64,000 bases of DNA from Alkalihalobacillus sp. TS-13 (lineage in GTDB: Bacteria; Bacillota; Bacilli; Bacillales; Fictibacillaceae). The notes below the pieces were generated by a model. The model was not told the origin of the DNA and did not search any database. It saw only the letters and a program-made list of their open reading frames with translations. The stretch spans positions 1 through 64,000 of the forward strand of contig NZ_JAHKSI010000004.1 of NCBI RefSeq assembly GCF_019720915.1, read 5' to 3'. The stretch's first letter is position 1. Every line of letters starts with the position of its first letter. The position numbers and the translations under genes are program-made. Below, piece by piece: positions 46,073 through 56,277 of the stretch.

Positions 46073-46501
46073 ATGGAGCCAAAGATTCTTCGAACGTATA
46101 ACAACGTATGGAAGGTGGAGAAAGTCTTATATGGAATCCAAGACATCCCCCTGCCGTTACCTATAACATACCGACAGATAGGTTTTTTTATAGGGGGAGT
46201 GACGTTGGTTTGGCTGCTCAATCTTTTTCCTCCTCTCAGTTTATTGCATTTAGGGTTGGTTGAGTATGTTTTCTTGCCCGGAGTGGTTGCCTGGTTTTTT
46301 ACGAAGCAACATATTGATGGGAAAGTCCCTCATCGTTTTATCTTTCGCTTTATCCTGTATCATATCGAATCACGAGTCCAAAATCGTTATAAAGAAGTGT
46401 CGATCATAAAAAAACCTTATCAATATACAAGCAAAATTGGGTATCGTCAGTTGAGTTTTCACAAAAGGAGTGCACCCGATGAAGATCGAATTTCCGATTA
46501 A
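46073..46501 (+). CDS. TcpE-family protein
   Basis: 142 residues; start chosen at ATG 46073, just after the stop of the previous gene. YNNVWKVEKVLYGIQDIPLPLPITYRQ, followed by two helices and a long basic tail, is the TcpE/YddD signature. It overlaps the next gene by 23 bases, indicating translational coupling. Membrane component of the transfer channel. Confidence 0.8.
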   Translation: MEPKILRTYNNVWKVEKVLYGIQDIPLPLPITYRQIGFFIGGVTLVWLLNLFPPLSLLHLGLVEYVFLPGVVAWFFTKQHIDGKVPHRFIFRFILYHIESRVQNRYKEVSIIKKPYQYTSKIGYRQLSFHKRSAPDEDRISD

Positions 46502-49052
46502 ATATTTTGAAGGGAACCTTGTCTTTTCCCAGGATGGCGTGTGTTGGGCTTATTACCATCTTGCTGGGTTTAACTACGACTATCTTTCTGATGATGAGAA
46601 AGAGGTCATTTTTACGAAACTCAAAGCTTTTTTTTGGCAGATTAACCTAGACACACATTTGTTAGTGGTGCCCAACTTCCAATCGATCAAGGAAAAACAT
46701 GAACGCTTTAAACAGAAACTATCTGGACCATTAACAAAGGCAGCTGTTAAGCATACAGATGATACGGCCCTCCAATTAGAAAAAATGCTAGGGAAAGAAG
46801 GTACAGAATATCGATATTTTATTGGGGTGAAGTTGCCTAAGCATGAAAATACCAATCAAAAAAAGAGCCTACTTCAGGATCTAAAAGAATCATGGAAAGA
46901 GTTTATAGGAGACGTAAACGTTTCTTCTGGCATGGATACGCCAGAGATTATTGAAGAAGACATTGCTCGTTATCGGGTATCTGAACGTCGTGTTTTTAGT
47001 AAAATCCGTTCTAGGCTGAATCCTGAACCTGTCAATGAAATGGATATCCAATGGCTGATTCGACGAAATTGGTACCGTGGCATTGGTAAGACGCCCTTAT
47101 TACAGGATTGGAGCCCAGAATACAGTGTTCATTATAAAGAATTTGAAGAAGGCGAGATTACCGTTCGCCGTCCTTTATATCATGATGTGTTACGTTTATC
47201 AGAAGGTCTGGTTGATGACTCCCCTAAACGTAGTTTAATTGTCAAACAAATTACGGAAGGGGGGGAACAAGAAGGGCACGTGGCATTCTTAACAATTTCA
47301 AATGTGCCCTATGAAATTGAATTTCCAGGTGAGGAATGGATCTACATGATTCAAAACCTTGATTTCCCAGTTGAAATCAGTGTACGAACCGAAACGATGG
47401 AAAATCGGAAGGCATTGTCTGCTATTCGTAATAAGCAGAAAGAATTGAAAGACCAAGATCGGCACGCGCGTGAAACAGGGAATGAAACCGGATTAAACGT
47501 TTTAGAAGGAAGACAAGAATCCTATGAATTAGAAGCTCACTTGCAGAAAACGCGTATGCCTTTAGTCAAAACATCGATCGTACTAGCTGTATCGGCAGGA
47601 AATGAGGATGAACTAAAACGTCGTTGTGATACTGTCAAAGACATGTACCTCGATATGATGTTCCAAGTTGAACAACCCTATGGTGACCAGTGGTTAGCTT
47701 TTAATGAGTTTCTTCCTGGAGCCCAACGTTATGTGAAAGATTATATTCATTTTATGGAACCCGCAACAGTGGCAGGGGGTATGTTTGGTGCGACGAAGCA
47801 GTTGGGGGATGGGGAAGGTTTCTTTATCGGATCGACAGGGATACTTGATCAACCGGTATACATTATGCCGAACCTTGCTGCTCAAGGTATCCGAGGAACT
47901 AAAACTAATGCGTTATCAGCGGCGTTTTTGGGATCGCTCGGTGGCGGTAAATCTTTCAGTGCCAATCTTATTACGTATTTATCCGTTCTATCAGGTGGAA
48001 AGGCTTTGGTCATCGATCCTAAAGGCGAGCGTACCAACTGGAAAAATGACCTTTATGACTTAGAGGATCAGGTGAATATTATTTCACTTTCCACCAAAAA
48101 AGAAGACAAAGGACGTTTAGACCCGTTTTCGATTCATCAAGATCGAAAAGAAGCCGAAACGCTAGCTGTGGATATCCTAACTTTTTTAACCGGGGTCAGA
48201 CTGGATGATTCAAAACGATTCCCTAAATTGACATCAGCAGTTCGATCGGTTGCTGAAGGTGGAAGACCTTGCTTGAGCAAGGTCATTTCAACGTTGTTAA
48301 ACGATGGGAGCGAAGAAGCAAAACAGCTTGGGGAACATATTCGCTCCTTTAGCGACTTATCCTTTGCTCACCTTTTATTCGGTGATGGAGATTCAGAATC
48401 GGCAATTAGCTTAGAACAAGCAATGAATGTTCTTCAGATTCAAAATTTAGAACTTCCAGCCCCAGATACTCCTCAAGAAAAATACAACTTATCGGAGATG
48501 CTTTCAGTTGCCATGATGCTCCCCATTTCGTCATTTGCACTAAAGTTCATTCACAGTGATCGCTCTATTTTTAAAGTCGTCTTACTTGATGAAGCATGGG
48601 CTGTTTTAAATACAAGACAAGGAAGCCATTTAGCGACACGACTGGTACGTGCAGGCCGCTCTATGAATGCGGGTATCTACTTTGTCACCCAGAATGCAAA
48701 TGATTTACTCGATGAAAAAATGAAAAACAACATCGGAATGAAATTTGCTTTCCGCAGTACCGATCCACAAGAAATTAAAAATGTATTATCCTTGTTGAAT
48801 TTAAAATATACCGAATACAATGCGTCCACTCTTCGAGAGTTGCAAAATGGCCAATGTCTGTTTCAAGACATTTCAGGACGTGTCGGTGTCGTATCCATCC
48901 ATGCCTTATTTCAAGACTTATTCGATGCCTTTGATACTCGACCTTTATCTGAAAGGAGAGATATCCAAGATGCTCAAAAGAAGGTAGGGGAGGGGGATCC
49001 ATTTCCAATCGAAGAAGGAGTCCAATCCATAAGGGAAGAGGAGTATGTATGA
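46479..49052 (+). CDS. VirB4/TcpF-like conjugation ATPase
   Basis: About 857 residues. Start ATG 46479 with AAAGGAG upstream inside the previous gene. Walker A GSLGGGKSF at about 484-492, VIDPKGERT, Walker B VVLLDEAWAV at about 700-708, and the RAGRSMNAGIYFVTQN sensor region. This motor powers assembly and substrate transfer. The stop overlaps the next start (ATGA). Confidence 0.88.
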   Translation: MKIEFPIKYFEGNLVFSQDGVCWAYYHLAGFNYDYLSDDEKEVIFTKLKAFFWQINLDTHLLVVPNFQSIKEKHERFKQKLSGPLTKAAVKHTDDTALQLEKMLGKEGTEYRYFIGVKLPKHENTNQKKSLLQDLKESWKEFIGDVNVSSGMDTPEIIEEDIARYRVSERRVFSKIRSRLNPEPVNEMDIQWLIRRNWYRGIGKTPLLQDWSPEYSVHYKEFEEGEITVRRPLYHDVLRLSEGLVDDSPKRSLIVKQITEGGEQEGHVAFLTISNVPYEIEFPGEEWIYMIQNLDFPVEISVRTETMENRKALSAIRNKQKELKDQDRHARETGNETGLNVLEGRQESYELEAHLQKTRMPLVKTSIVLAVSAGNEDELKRRCDTVKDMYLDMMFQVEQPYGDQWLAFNEFLPGAQRYVKDYIHFMEPATVAGGMFGATKQLGDGEGFFIGSTGILDQPVYIMPNLAAQGIRGTKTNALSAAFLGSLGGGKSFSANLITYLSVLSGGKALVIDPKGERTNWKNDLYDLEDQVNIISLSTKKEDKGRLDPFSIHQDRKEAETLAVDILTFLTGVRLDDSKRFPKLTSAVRSVAEGGRPCLSKVISTLLNDGSEEAKQLGEHIRSFSDLSFAHLLFGDGDSESAISLEQAMNVLQIQNLELPAPDTPQEKYNLSEMLSVAMMLPISSFALKFIHSDRSIFKVVLLDEAWAVLNTRQGSHLATRLVRAGRSMNAGIYFVTQNANDLLDEKMKNNIGMKFAFRSTDPQEIKNVLSLLNLKYTEYNASTLRELQNGQCLFQDISGRVGVVSIHALFQDLFDAFDTRPLSERRDIQDAQKKVGEGDPFPIEEGVQSIREEEYV

Positions 49053-49483
49053 AAAAATTCATTTCTGTTCTATCGTTTCCCGTTTTGATTCTTCTTGTTG
49101 TGGGATGTGGAGGTAATCAGGTGACGGGTTCTGCTGCTTCTAAGATCCCTATCGCCTGGGTCAATGCTGAGGTACAAAGAAATGAGTCTAAGATGCTTGA
49201 TCTTCTTGATAAAAAAACCATAGCACTCGATCCAGAAGATGACGCCGATAATACCTTCGTCATTGAAAATTATCGATTGACGGAATGGAAAGCCAATGAT
49301 ACAAGTTGTTTTTATGAGGTTGTCTATGAACATCCTGAAACAGGAGAGATGGTTACAGAAAGAATGGAAGTAATCCAAACGGATCAAGGATGGAAACGAA
49401 CAAAATATGGGGATCTCCATGATTTTGAGAAACGGACGATGGATTTAAAACCGGAAGTTTTAAAGGAGATGTATGAACAATGA
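49049..49483 (+). CDS. Conjugation-operon lipoprotein
   Basis: 144 residues; signal peptide with lipobox VVGC (Cys20). The mature domain IPIAWVNAEVQRNESKMLDL ... GWKRTKYGDL is shared with 27639 and the dead copy at 31398. Starts within the stop of the VirB4-like gene (ATGA) and overlaps the next gene by four bases, so it is an integral operon member. Surface exclusion or mating-pair function is possible; no named family is recognised. Confidence 0.8.
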   Translation: MKKFISVLSFPVLILLVVGCGGNQVTGSAASKIPIAWVNAEVQRNESKMLDLLDKKTIALDPEDDADNTFVIENYRLTEWKANDTSCFYEVVYEHPETGEMVTERMEVIQTDQGWKRTKYGDLHDFEKRTMDLKPEVLKEMYEQ

Positions 49484-51531
49484 GACGATCTTTCCGGATT
49501 CTCTTGATGATCATCATTTTCTTCCTACCCACCTATATTTCAGCGTCAGCTAGTCTGACCGACCATCTCGTTCCAATTCCAGGGTATAGTGATGGTAAGA
49601 GATATATTGGAGAAGTGAAGCTCTTTTATAACGAGTATCCGACCAATCGCTACCGTTTGGAAACCTACGTGGATACTTCAGATGATTGGAAACCTTGGAA
49701 TTGGGGTGATGGGGTTGAACACTCGTTTTATCTGCAACTCATGGAAATGGTTAACACAATTTGGACGTATAACATTATTTTTTCTAGTTTTATCATCAAG
49801 GTTGTGCAAGAAGCGTTCAAACTCAATTTCATTTCAGATGTCATCGATATCATTGGAGAAGCCGTACAAAATATTGCAGGATTTGGTCCTGGTGGTTTTA
49901 CCAAACAAGGTATCTGGCCTTTATTGCTCACGTTTATTCTCACTCTAACAGGAACTTGGGCAGCCTATGTCGGCATGATTAAACGGGAGAGCAGTCGTGC
50001 ATGGGGAGGGTTATTATCAACCCTGATTATCTTCGTTTTCGCTTTGGGCTTTTTTTCGAATACTGGAAAAATCTTAGGTGGATTGAATGATTGGTCAAGT
50101 AATCTTCAGAGTGAGGTATTGGCGATATCTGCGAGTATCGTTGATCCTGAAGCGTCTTATAACAAGGAGGAAGCGATTGCAACGATTCATAATCAACTAT
50201 TTGATTTAATGGTTAAAAAGCCGTACCTCCTCATGCAATATGGAACGACCGACGTTGATAAAGATCGTGTAAAAAAGCTACTTAAACTTAGACCAAATGA
50301 CGAAAGTCGACATACTTTAGTAAAAGATGAAGCAGATGGAAAAAAGGAAATAACAGGGGGGAAAAAAAATGAAATGATGTCGTTAGGTGGTGTGACCGAA
50401 CGCTTAGGGTTTATCCCTTTGTTATTGTTATCGAACGCCATTATTGGATTGATCCTATTAATAGTTTCGGGATCCATTATTTTGTATCAGATGTTTTTCA
50501 TTACTCTAGCGTTGTTTTCGCCTGTGCCTTTATTAATGGCCCTAATGCCACGCTGGCAACAGGCAGGGATAGGTTGGCTCATGAAATTATTGCATACACA
50601 AATTATGAAAATTGGGATTTCGTTGTTTTTAACGATCCTTTTTGGAATATCCGCGATTTTATACCGTGCAACAGAATCTTCAAAATTGGGTTATATTTGG
50701 ATGATGACGATTCAAATCATCTGTTTTGTAGGCCTTATCATAAAAAGAAGAGACTTTTTTAATATAGTATCGACCGCGACTAACAATATTCAGAGCAACT
50801 CGGGACATGCCCTTCAAAATTCACTTCGAAAATATTACCAAATGAAAACGGTCGGTAATCTAGGAGGGGTGTTGACTGGCAGGAATAAGTGGAAGAGCCC
50901 CGCACCTCTAGCCAACCGGAGAAGCAAGGGAGATTATAATGGCAACCGGAGAAGCAAGCCTTACGTTAAAAAAGATTATTATGGTAACCGTATATCCCCT
51001 CAAGGACAAAACAGTACGGACGACTTAAAGCCGTACATCCAGCAGGGAAATCGCCAATCCAAAGAAACAAATGCTCATGTAAAAGAAAAGGATCCTTTAC
51101 ACGGTGTCGATCGGAATGGAAAGAATGAGGAAAATATGGATCGAACGGATGATAAGGAATTGAATATAAACGAGAATAAACTTCCAAAACTCTCTGTCGT
51201 GAAAGATGATTTTCAATCGTTTGGACGTTATAACAGTGCCCAGGTTGAAGATCGAACTGCAGGTCCACTCCCCGATCATCTATTAAAAGATACCGATGAT
51301 ATTAAGCAACATGTAAATCATAAAGAAACCGACCTGGCTAGAAGACAATCGCGCTATTATATGGAACGCCGTAATAGGGAACATATTGAAAAAAATAGGA
51401 ATACATCTCCGAATAATCATGTGAAAGGCACCGATGATTTACAAAATTCGGATCGAAAGAGTAGTGGCTTTAACGGCACTTTGATGAATAACACTGACCA
51501 GACAAGAACATCAAGGAAAAATTCGAATTAG
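49480..51531 (+). CDS. Large polytopic conjugation protein (VirB6/TcpH-like)
   Basis: 683 residues: a signal-like N-terminus, an external domain, then about seven helices between residues 85 and 430 (the CD3337/EF1877 mobilome membrane protein layout), and a long hydrophilic, Asn/Lys-rich, probably disordered C-terminus (about 470-683). The tail contains a short repeat NRRSK..Y(N/V)(G/K). Likely the central membrane pore component. Confidence 0.8.
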   Translation: MRRSFRILLMIIIFFLPTYISASASLTDHLVPIPGYSDGKRYIGEVKLFYNEYPTNRYRLETYVDTSDDWKPWNWGDGVEHSFYLQLMEMVNTIWTYNIIFSSFIIKVVQEAFKLNFISDVIDIIGEAVQNIAGFGPGGFTKQGIWPLLLTFILTLTGTWAAYVGMIKRESSRAWGGLLSTLIIFVFALGFFSNTGKILGGLNDWSSNLQSEVLAISASIVDPEASYNKEEAIATIHNQLFDLMVKKPYLLMQYGTTDVDKDRVKKLLKLRPNDESRHTLVKDEADGKKEITGGKKNEMMSLGGVTERLGFIPLLLLSNAIIGLILLIVSGSIILYQMFFITLALFSPVPLLMALMPRWQQAGIGWLMKLLHTQIMKIGISLFLTILFGISAILYRATESSKLGYIWMMTIQIICFVGLIIKRRDFFNIVSTATNNIQSNSGHALQNSLRKYYQMKTVGNLGGVLTGRNKWKSPAPLANRRSKGDYNGNRRSKPYVKKDYYGNRISPQGQNSTDDLKPYIQQGNRQSKETNAHVKEKDPLHGVDRNGKNEENMDRTDDKELNINENKLPKLSVVKDDFQSFGRYNSAQVEDRTAGPLPDHLLKDTDDIKQHVNHKETDLARRQSRYYMERRNREHIEKNRNTSPNNHVKGTDDLQNSDRKSSGFNGTLMNNTDQTRTSRKNSN

Positions 51532-51544
51532 CGAGGGAGGACCT

Positions 51545-52171
51545 ATGTTTGGGTGGAATTATGAAAATAAGCGTGATCGGATCAAGTTGTTTTTGTTTCT
51601 TTTGCTAATTTTCATTGTTGTGGGATTCTCTGTTGTATCGTTATTTAGCTTCGCTGCTGAAAATAATAGCCAAAAGGTTGAACATCGTCAAAATGATGAA
51701 ACGAGAGTTCCAGAAAAGGAGAGTGTCACTCCCGATAGAACGAATAATGTTTCTGAGGAAAAACTCATCAATGAGTATGACCAAACAGAGAAGTTTACGA
51801 AAGAACAATTGACTGATTCCAAAGCGGTTGCGATTCAATTTGCAAGAAACTATCATTCCTATGATTCGGATGAACCCATGTCCTATCTGGAAAACAGTAA
51901 AGAATATATGACGAAATCCTTATATGAGAACCTAAAAAAAAGTCCTCGTCGAGAAACGTTAGATCGCGCTTACTTAACTGCAAAAGATACCGACGTTATT
52001 CCTGTTGCCCATAAGGATCGTAAGGTTATACGGTGGAACGTTATTGTTTCAGGAGAAGCAAAATCCGTGGATGAAACAACTTCTGAAACAGAAGACTGGT
52101 ATTTAGTAAGTTTACAAGTCGTTGATGGAAGATGGAAAGTAGAGGATGTGAAAGTCAATGTCGCACATTAA
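51545..52171 (+). CDS. Second VirB8-like / TcpC-like subunit
   Basis: 208 residues: one membrane helix (about 13-36), an acidic linker, and one NTF2-like domain (VAIQFARNYHSYDSDEPMSY ... WYLVSLQVVDGRWKVEDVKV). It is shorter than the 44852 protein (one external domain rather than two). GCGAGGGAGGACCT precedes the ATG; it overlaps the next gene by 14 bases. Confidence 0.7.
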   Translation: MFGWNYENKRDRIKLFLFLLLIFIVVGFSVVSLFSFAAENNSQKVEHRQNDETRVPEKESVTPDRTNNVSEEKLINEYDQTEKFTKEQLTDSKAVAIQFARNYHSYDSDEPMSYLENSKEYMTKSLYENLKKSPRRETLDRAYLTAKDTDVIPVAHKDRKVIRWNVIVSGEAKSVDETTSETEDWYLVSLQVVDGRWKVEDVKVNVAH

Positions 52172-53297
52172 TGAACATGAGAAGGCTCGGACGGGGCGTT
52201 TGTCTGCTGCAAAACCTATTATGAAAAAAGTTACAAAAGCAGGTGCAACAAAAGGAGCAATCGCTATGGGGTGGTCTGTTTTTTTAGCGATTGTCGTCGT
52301 ACTTATACTAGGCATTATTGTCGTTACAATGTTCTTCATGATTTTTTCTGGCGATGATGGAGGTTCTGAACAACGACATTGGGGGGGGGATATATCTAGC
52401 CTCGGAAAGAATGAGATCCCTTCCAAATTTATAAAGGTTTATAAAGCTGCTGAAAAAAAGTATGGTGTTCCTTGGAATTTATTGGCAGCCCATCACCGCG
52501 TGGAAACACACTTCTCAACCATCACTCCGATGATTTCACCTGTTGGTGCGGAAGGCCATATGCAGTTCATGCCCTGTACGTGGGTAGGGTGGGGTCACTC
52601 TACTTGTGATGGATTAGGGAAAGGAAATATACCCGAATCCGAAAAGACAAAGCCAAAAGTCATTGAACGGTATGGAGGATTTGGGGTTGATGGAAATGGT
52701 GATGGGAAAGCTGACCCGTGGAACATCAAAGACGCAATTTTTGCAGCTGCAAAAATTTTAAAAGCGAATGGTGCAGCGGATGGACAATTGAGAGAGGCTG
52801 TTTTTGCCTATAATCATGATGATCGATACGTCTCAGAAGTTCTAGGTTTTGCTGACCGATATGTTCAAGGTTATGTTGAGGTAGGTGGGGCGGGAGATTA
52901 TTCTGGCGTTGAAGTTGTAGATGTTGGTCGAAAATGGATTAAAAATTCTACATATGTGTGGGGTGGGGGTCGAAACCAAGCCGATATTAAAGCAGGTCGA
53001 TTTGACTGTTCAAGTTTTGTTCATTGGGCATTTAAGCAAGTCGATGTGAATTTAGGTATGTTAGGAATGACAACGACTTTTACATTAAAGGAATTAGGAA
53101 AACCTGTTCCCCCAAATAAAATGAAACCCGGTGATCTTGTTTTTTTCGACACAAACGGAATTGATGGACATGTCGGCATTTATGCAGGAGATGGGAAATT
53201 CATTGGAGCCCAATCCTCTACAGGGGTCGCCTTTGCCGATATGTCCACAGGGTATTGGAAGAACCATTTTAACGGACGGGTCAGGCGAATTGAATAA
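52158..53297 (+). CDS. CwlT-like bifunctional cell-wall hydrolase
   Basis: 379 residues: membrane helix (about 36-62), a lysozyme/transglycosylase-like domain (about 90-240, WNLLAAHHRVETHFSTI with catalytic Glu, GHMQFMPCTW), then an NlpC/P60 endopeptidase domain (about 265-379) with Cys in FDCSSFVHW and His in GHVGIYAG. It opens the peptidoglycan for the conjugation channel, as CwlT of ICEBs1. Last gene of the operon. Confidence 0.9.
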   Translation: MSHINEHEKARTGRLSAAKPIMKKVTKAGATKGAIAMGWSVFLAIVVVLILGIIVVTMFFMIFSGDDGGSEQRHWGGDISSLGKNEIPSKFIKVYKAAEKKYGVPWNLLAAHHRVETHFSTITPMISPVGAEGHMQFMPCTWVGWGHSTCDGLGKGNIPESEKTKPKVIERYGGFGVDGNGDGKADPWNIKDAIFAAAKILKANGAADGQLREAVFAYNHDDRYVSEVLGFADRYVQGYVEVGGAGDYSGVEVVDVGRKWIKNSTYVWGGGRNQADIKAGRFDCSSFVHWAFKQVDVNLGMLGMTTTFTLKELGKPVPPNKMKPGDLVFFDTNGIDGHVGIYAGDGKFIGAQSSTGVAFADMSTGYWKNHFNGRVRRIE

Positions 53298-53636
53298 TGA
53301 CTGGGTTAATCAGTCGAATCATTGAAGCAATTTCTTTGTTCCGAATGTTGAGGAAAAGAAGGTGGCTGGTACTAGATTTTTCATATAGTGGTTTTTATAC
53401 AGAAAAAGGCTGCAGCAGACTAGTGTAAAGCAGAAAAGAACTTGACATCTCCAATTTATGGAATACCGATCTGTTAGGGCGATTTAGTTGAAGATCAGTA
53501 GAAATTTTTGAGAAGGATATAGAAGTTTGTAATTAAGGAATTTATGTTATGTAAAAGTGGACGAATTACTGAATTAGACTGTAAGAGAAAATATGGAGAA
53601 AAAGAAGAATATTGAAGTAACAGGAGGTGATGAAAC
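53298..53636. other. AT-rich spacer
   Basis: No gene is seen; no obvious terminator directly after the transfer operon. Ends at the start of a decayed AraC gene. Confidence 0.4.
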
Positions 53637-54220
53637 AATGACTGACCGATATTCGGAAATAGACGAGACATCAACATATCTATGAACCTCTTTCGTTTTC
53701 CCGATTGGTTGGTCATATAGCTTATAGTCCGTATCACTTCATACGAATTTTTAAAAATAGAAGGGCCTTTCCCCGCTTTATTATGTTTCTTCTCTTCGAC
53801 TGAAAAAGGTAAAGAAAAAGTTGCTGAGTACCGATCTAACCGTTCGCGATATAGCAATGGAGATCGGACAACAGAGTTTGGGGACCTTCACTTCTTAATT
53901 TACTGAACAGGTAGGCGTGACACCATCCCAATTTCGTCATTCTACGCTGCTAGCAGACACCGATTTGAGCTCACTGCAGAAACTGAACGATTGGTCTAAG
54001 CCGTATCCTATTACGAATCAACAAGCTAGAATAGAAGGACCTGTCCATTTGGCGGTTCCTTTTGAAGGTGTTGCCTGATCGGCTTATTTCCAAACCGATT
54101 CCTGAGGGACTCCCCCTATATGGAACGCTGGTTATCTTTGGGGGATTTTTGTATTACGGACGTCAAACCGGGGATCTATTACCTGATGGCTACATCGGTC
54201 TCATGGAGTATGCAAGATAT
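53637..54220 (+). pseudogene. AraC-family regulator remnant
   Basis: Fragments in different frames match an AraC/XylS regulator: MTDRYSEIDETSTYL-stop; GHIAYSPYHFIRIFKN (first helix-turn-helix); LKKVKEKLLSTDLTVRDIAM then EIGQQSLGTFTS-stop-FTEQVGVTPSQFRH (second helix-turn-helix). Several stops and frameshifts; not functional. Confidence 0.65.
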
Positions 54221-54320
54221 TTTGCTTGACTTTTTAACATTTTTACCCATACATTTGCGGATGATAGCAGCTACGCTGGTATACTGCCCCTAATAGTGGT
54301 GAATTTTTATGAATTAATAG

Positions 54321-54370
54321 AAGGTTCACACATATTAGTTAAGACTAATATGTGTGAACCTTTATTTTTT
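54321..54370 (+). terminator. Rho-independent terminator
   Basis: AAGGTTCACACATATTAG / CTAATATGTGTGAACCTT stem, then TATTTTTTG. Confidence 0.85.
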
Positions 54371-54451
54371 GTTGTACGCAAAATAATTATTAAAACTACC
54401 CAATTTAAATAATATTGATACCAAACAATTTATTTCAGACTTTCAACCTCC

Positions 54452-55081
54452 TCAATACATGACACGCGGCGCTTTTCCGTAGCAGGTTTTGTCGATTAGC
54501 TGTTCAAGCATGAAATCCGCCAGGTCCGCACGAGATATCGTCAGAATGAGGGATTGTGGTTTTATATCCTCACCGCTTCTGTATACACCTGTCTTCCGGC
54601 CGTTTGTTAATCTTGGCGGCCGTACGATTGTCCAGTTCAACCGACTTTTCTTTACAACAGCTTCCTTGGATTCATGGTCCGCAACAACGTTGTGGAGCAG
54701 CGGAACGACGATGAAATTAACGAAAAACCCCAACCCTTTGCGACCTTCACGAACCCCCAAAAAAGACAAATAAATGAACCTGTGCACGTTTTTTTTCTCC
54801 ATTGCCTGAATAATGTTACGGACACCTTCGATAAGTGCAGCATCCCGTTTAAGAGGAGTGGATGCGCCAAGCGCACAAAGCACTGCTTCTTGTCCTGTGA
54901 TGGCTCGTTCAACTGATGCGTAATCCGTTACATTGCCTTGAACGAGTTTTATATGATCATGTTGTACTTGAAGTTTTGCGGGATTGCGAACAAATGCCGT
55001 TACGGTGTGTCCTTGCGCTAACGCCTGTTTGACCAATTCATTTCCAGTGGCGCCAGACGCGCCAAAAATAAGGACGTTCAT
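54452..55081 (-). CDS. NAD(P)-binding SDR-type oxidoreductase
   Basis: 209 residues from the ATG at 55081. N-terminal Rossmann motif LIFGASGATGNELV (GxxGxxG), VQGNVTDYASV, and the IRPPRLTNG segment (here TIVRPPRL) typical of NmrA/NAD(P)H-dehydrogenase-like atypical SDRs. AAAGGAATCG lies before the start. Substrate unknown. A related but distinct SDR lies at 60297. Confidence 0.85.
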   Translation of the reverse strand: MNVLIFGASGATGNELVKQALAQGHTVTAFVRNPAKLQVQHDHIKLVQGNVTDYASVERAITGQEAVLCALGASTPLKRDAALIEGVRNIIQAMEKKNVHRFIYLSFLGVREGRKGLGFFVNFIVVPLLHNVVADHESKEAVVKKSRLNWTIVRPPRLTNGRKTGVYRSGEDIKPQSLILTISRADLADFMLEQLIDKTCYGKAPRVMY

Positions 55082-55289
55082 GATTATATCGATTCCTTTC
55101 GCTTCGCTCAAGGCACAAAACGTAATGAAATCGTTGTGCTTGGAGCGAATTTTTTTATTATCCTAAATCCAAAGGGATACCAGTTAACTAAGGGAATGAC
55201 AACCAAAAGCGAAATATAGGGCCATATGCAAAAAACTTCCCTTTACGAATAGTAAATTGATGATCTTATTAATTAAATGAGCGGATAAA

Positions 55290-55672
55290 CGCTTTTTCAT
55301 CCGTCTATTCAAGAACTGTTAGATGTAACCGAAACAGAATTAAGGGCATGTCAAGGGGTTCGGGGAAGTCAAAGAGAAACAAATTGTTGGGGCATTGGAG
55401 CTAGCTCGTATGAATCTATCAATCGCTGAAGAGCGGTTTTGTTATCCTTTTAGAGAAAATGCAGATCCATTTCTTAAAGATATACAGTACTTATCGTAAG
55501 AGCATTTTGTCGTTCATGGGCTGAATACTAAGAATGAAGTGATGTTTCGTAAGACCGAATTTATCGGATCTTTGAATGCCTCGATTGCCATCCTCGTAAA
55601 GATTTAAAGTCTTTGATTCAACGCAGCTGTACGAGTGCCATTGTTGCCCATAATCCATCCATCGGGTAATCC
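55290..55672 (+). pseudogene. RadC-family (JAB/MPN) remnant
   Basis: Fragments: LLDVTETELRACQGV ... KQIVGALELARMNLSIAEER ... FLKDIQYLS-stop-EHFVVHGLNTKNEVMFRK ... SIAIHPRKDLKSLIQRSCTS then AIVAHNPSIG. This matches the RadC C-terminal domain, but the catalytic AHNHPSG motif has become AHN-PSI and stops interrupt it. Confidence 0.6.
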
Positions 55673-56068
55673 GGATAATTGAAATACTTTATTACATCAT
55701 TATCGGTCAAGAAAAGCATGTAAAACTTGAAAGAAAAAGGATAGGAAGGATTTGATTCTTGTTTATATGTAATGTTCTGTCTATGGGGTATTGAACCTCA
55801 TAGAATTAAAGAGGAGAGGAAATAATGGTTCTCGAATGCTAAAAGGTATTGGACACTTTTTAATCATCTTCAATGAATCGCAAGGTCAATAGTTATAGTT
55901 AGTTTACGTAAGAATAAATAAGAAAAAGGAATCGCATTAAAATTAACCTTATTATTTTGAAAGAACGATGATTGTCAAACGCTTAAATTTATTATCGGTA
56001 ACCTTGCTTTTCTTGTCAAATGTAAATTAAACATATATAATTAAATTAGAATTAGCATATACTAATAA
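55673..56068. other. AT-rich spacer
   Basis: No gene or clear signal is seen between the RadC remnant and the toxin locus. Confidence 0.4.
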
Positions 56069-56099
56069 AGAACCCTGATGTGGGGACATCAGAGTTCTT
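56069..56099. terminator. Hairpin at the toxin locus
   Basis: AAGAACCCTGATGT / ACATCAGAGTTCTT, near-perfect. It lies downstream of the minus-strand toxin and probably ends the toxin mRNA or its antisense RNA. Confidence 0.6.
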
Positions 56100-56193
56100 A
56101 CAGTTACGCCGCAAGAAGAGTGGTGGCTCATATTGACTTTCTTTTAAAAAAGTAACTACCCTTTTAAAAATACGTCTGGCCGACGCAGGGTGG

Positions 56194-56277
56194 TTACTTT
56201 TTTTCGTGTGTGATGAGTATTACGACTAAGGTTGCGAATGCTATCATGATTGTTAGTGTTTCGTAAGTAGTCATCAT
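56194..56277 (-). CDS. Type I toxin, holin-like small membrane peptide
   Basis: 27 residues: MMTTYETLTIMIAFATLVVI then LITHEKK. This closely matches the Bacillota putative holin-like toxin family (M.TYE(T/A)LT.MI.FG.LV..I): one membrane helix with a short basic tail, membrane-depolarising when over-expressed. AAAGGGGGTGAAACC (strong ribosome site) precedes it. An antisense RNA is expected from the opposite strand (inferred). Such modules stabilise plasmids and prophages. Confidence 0.8.
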   Translation of the reverse strand: MMTTYETLTIMIAFATLVVILITHEKK

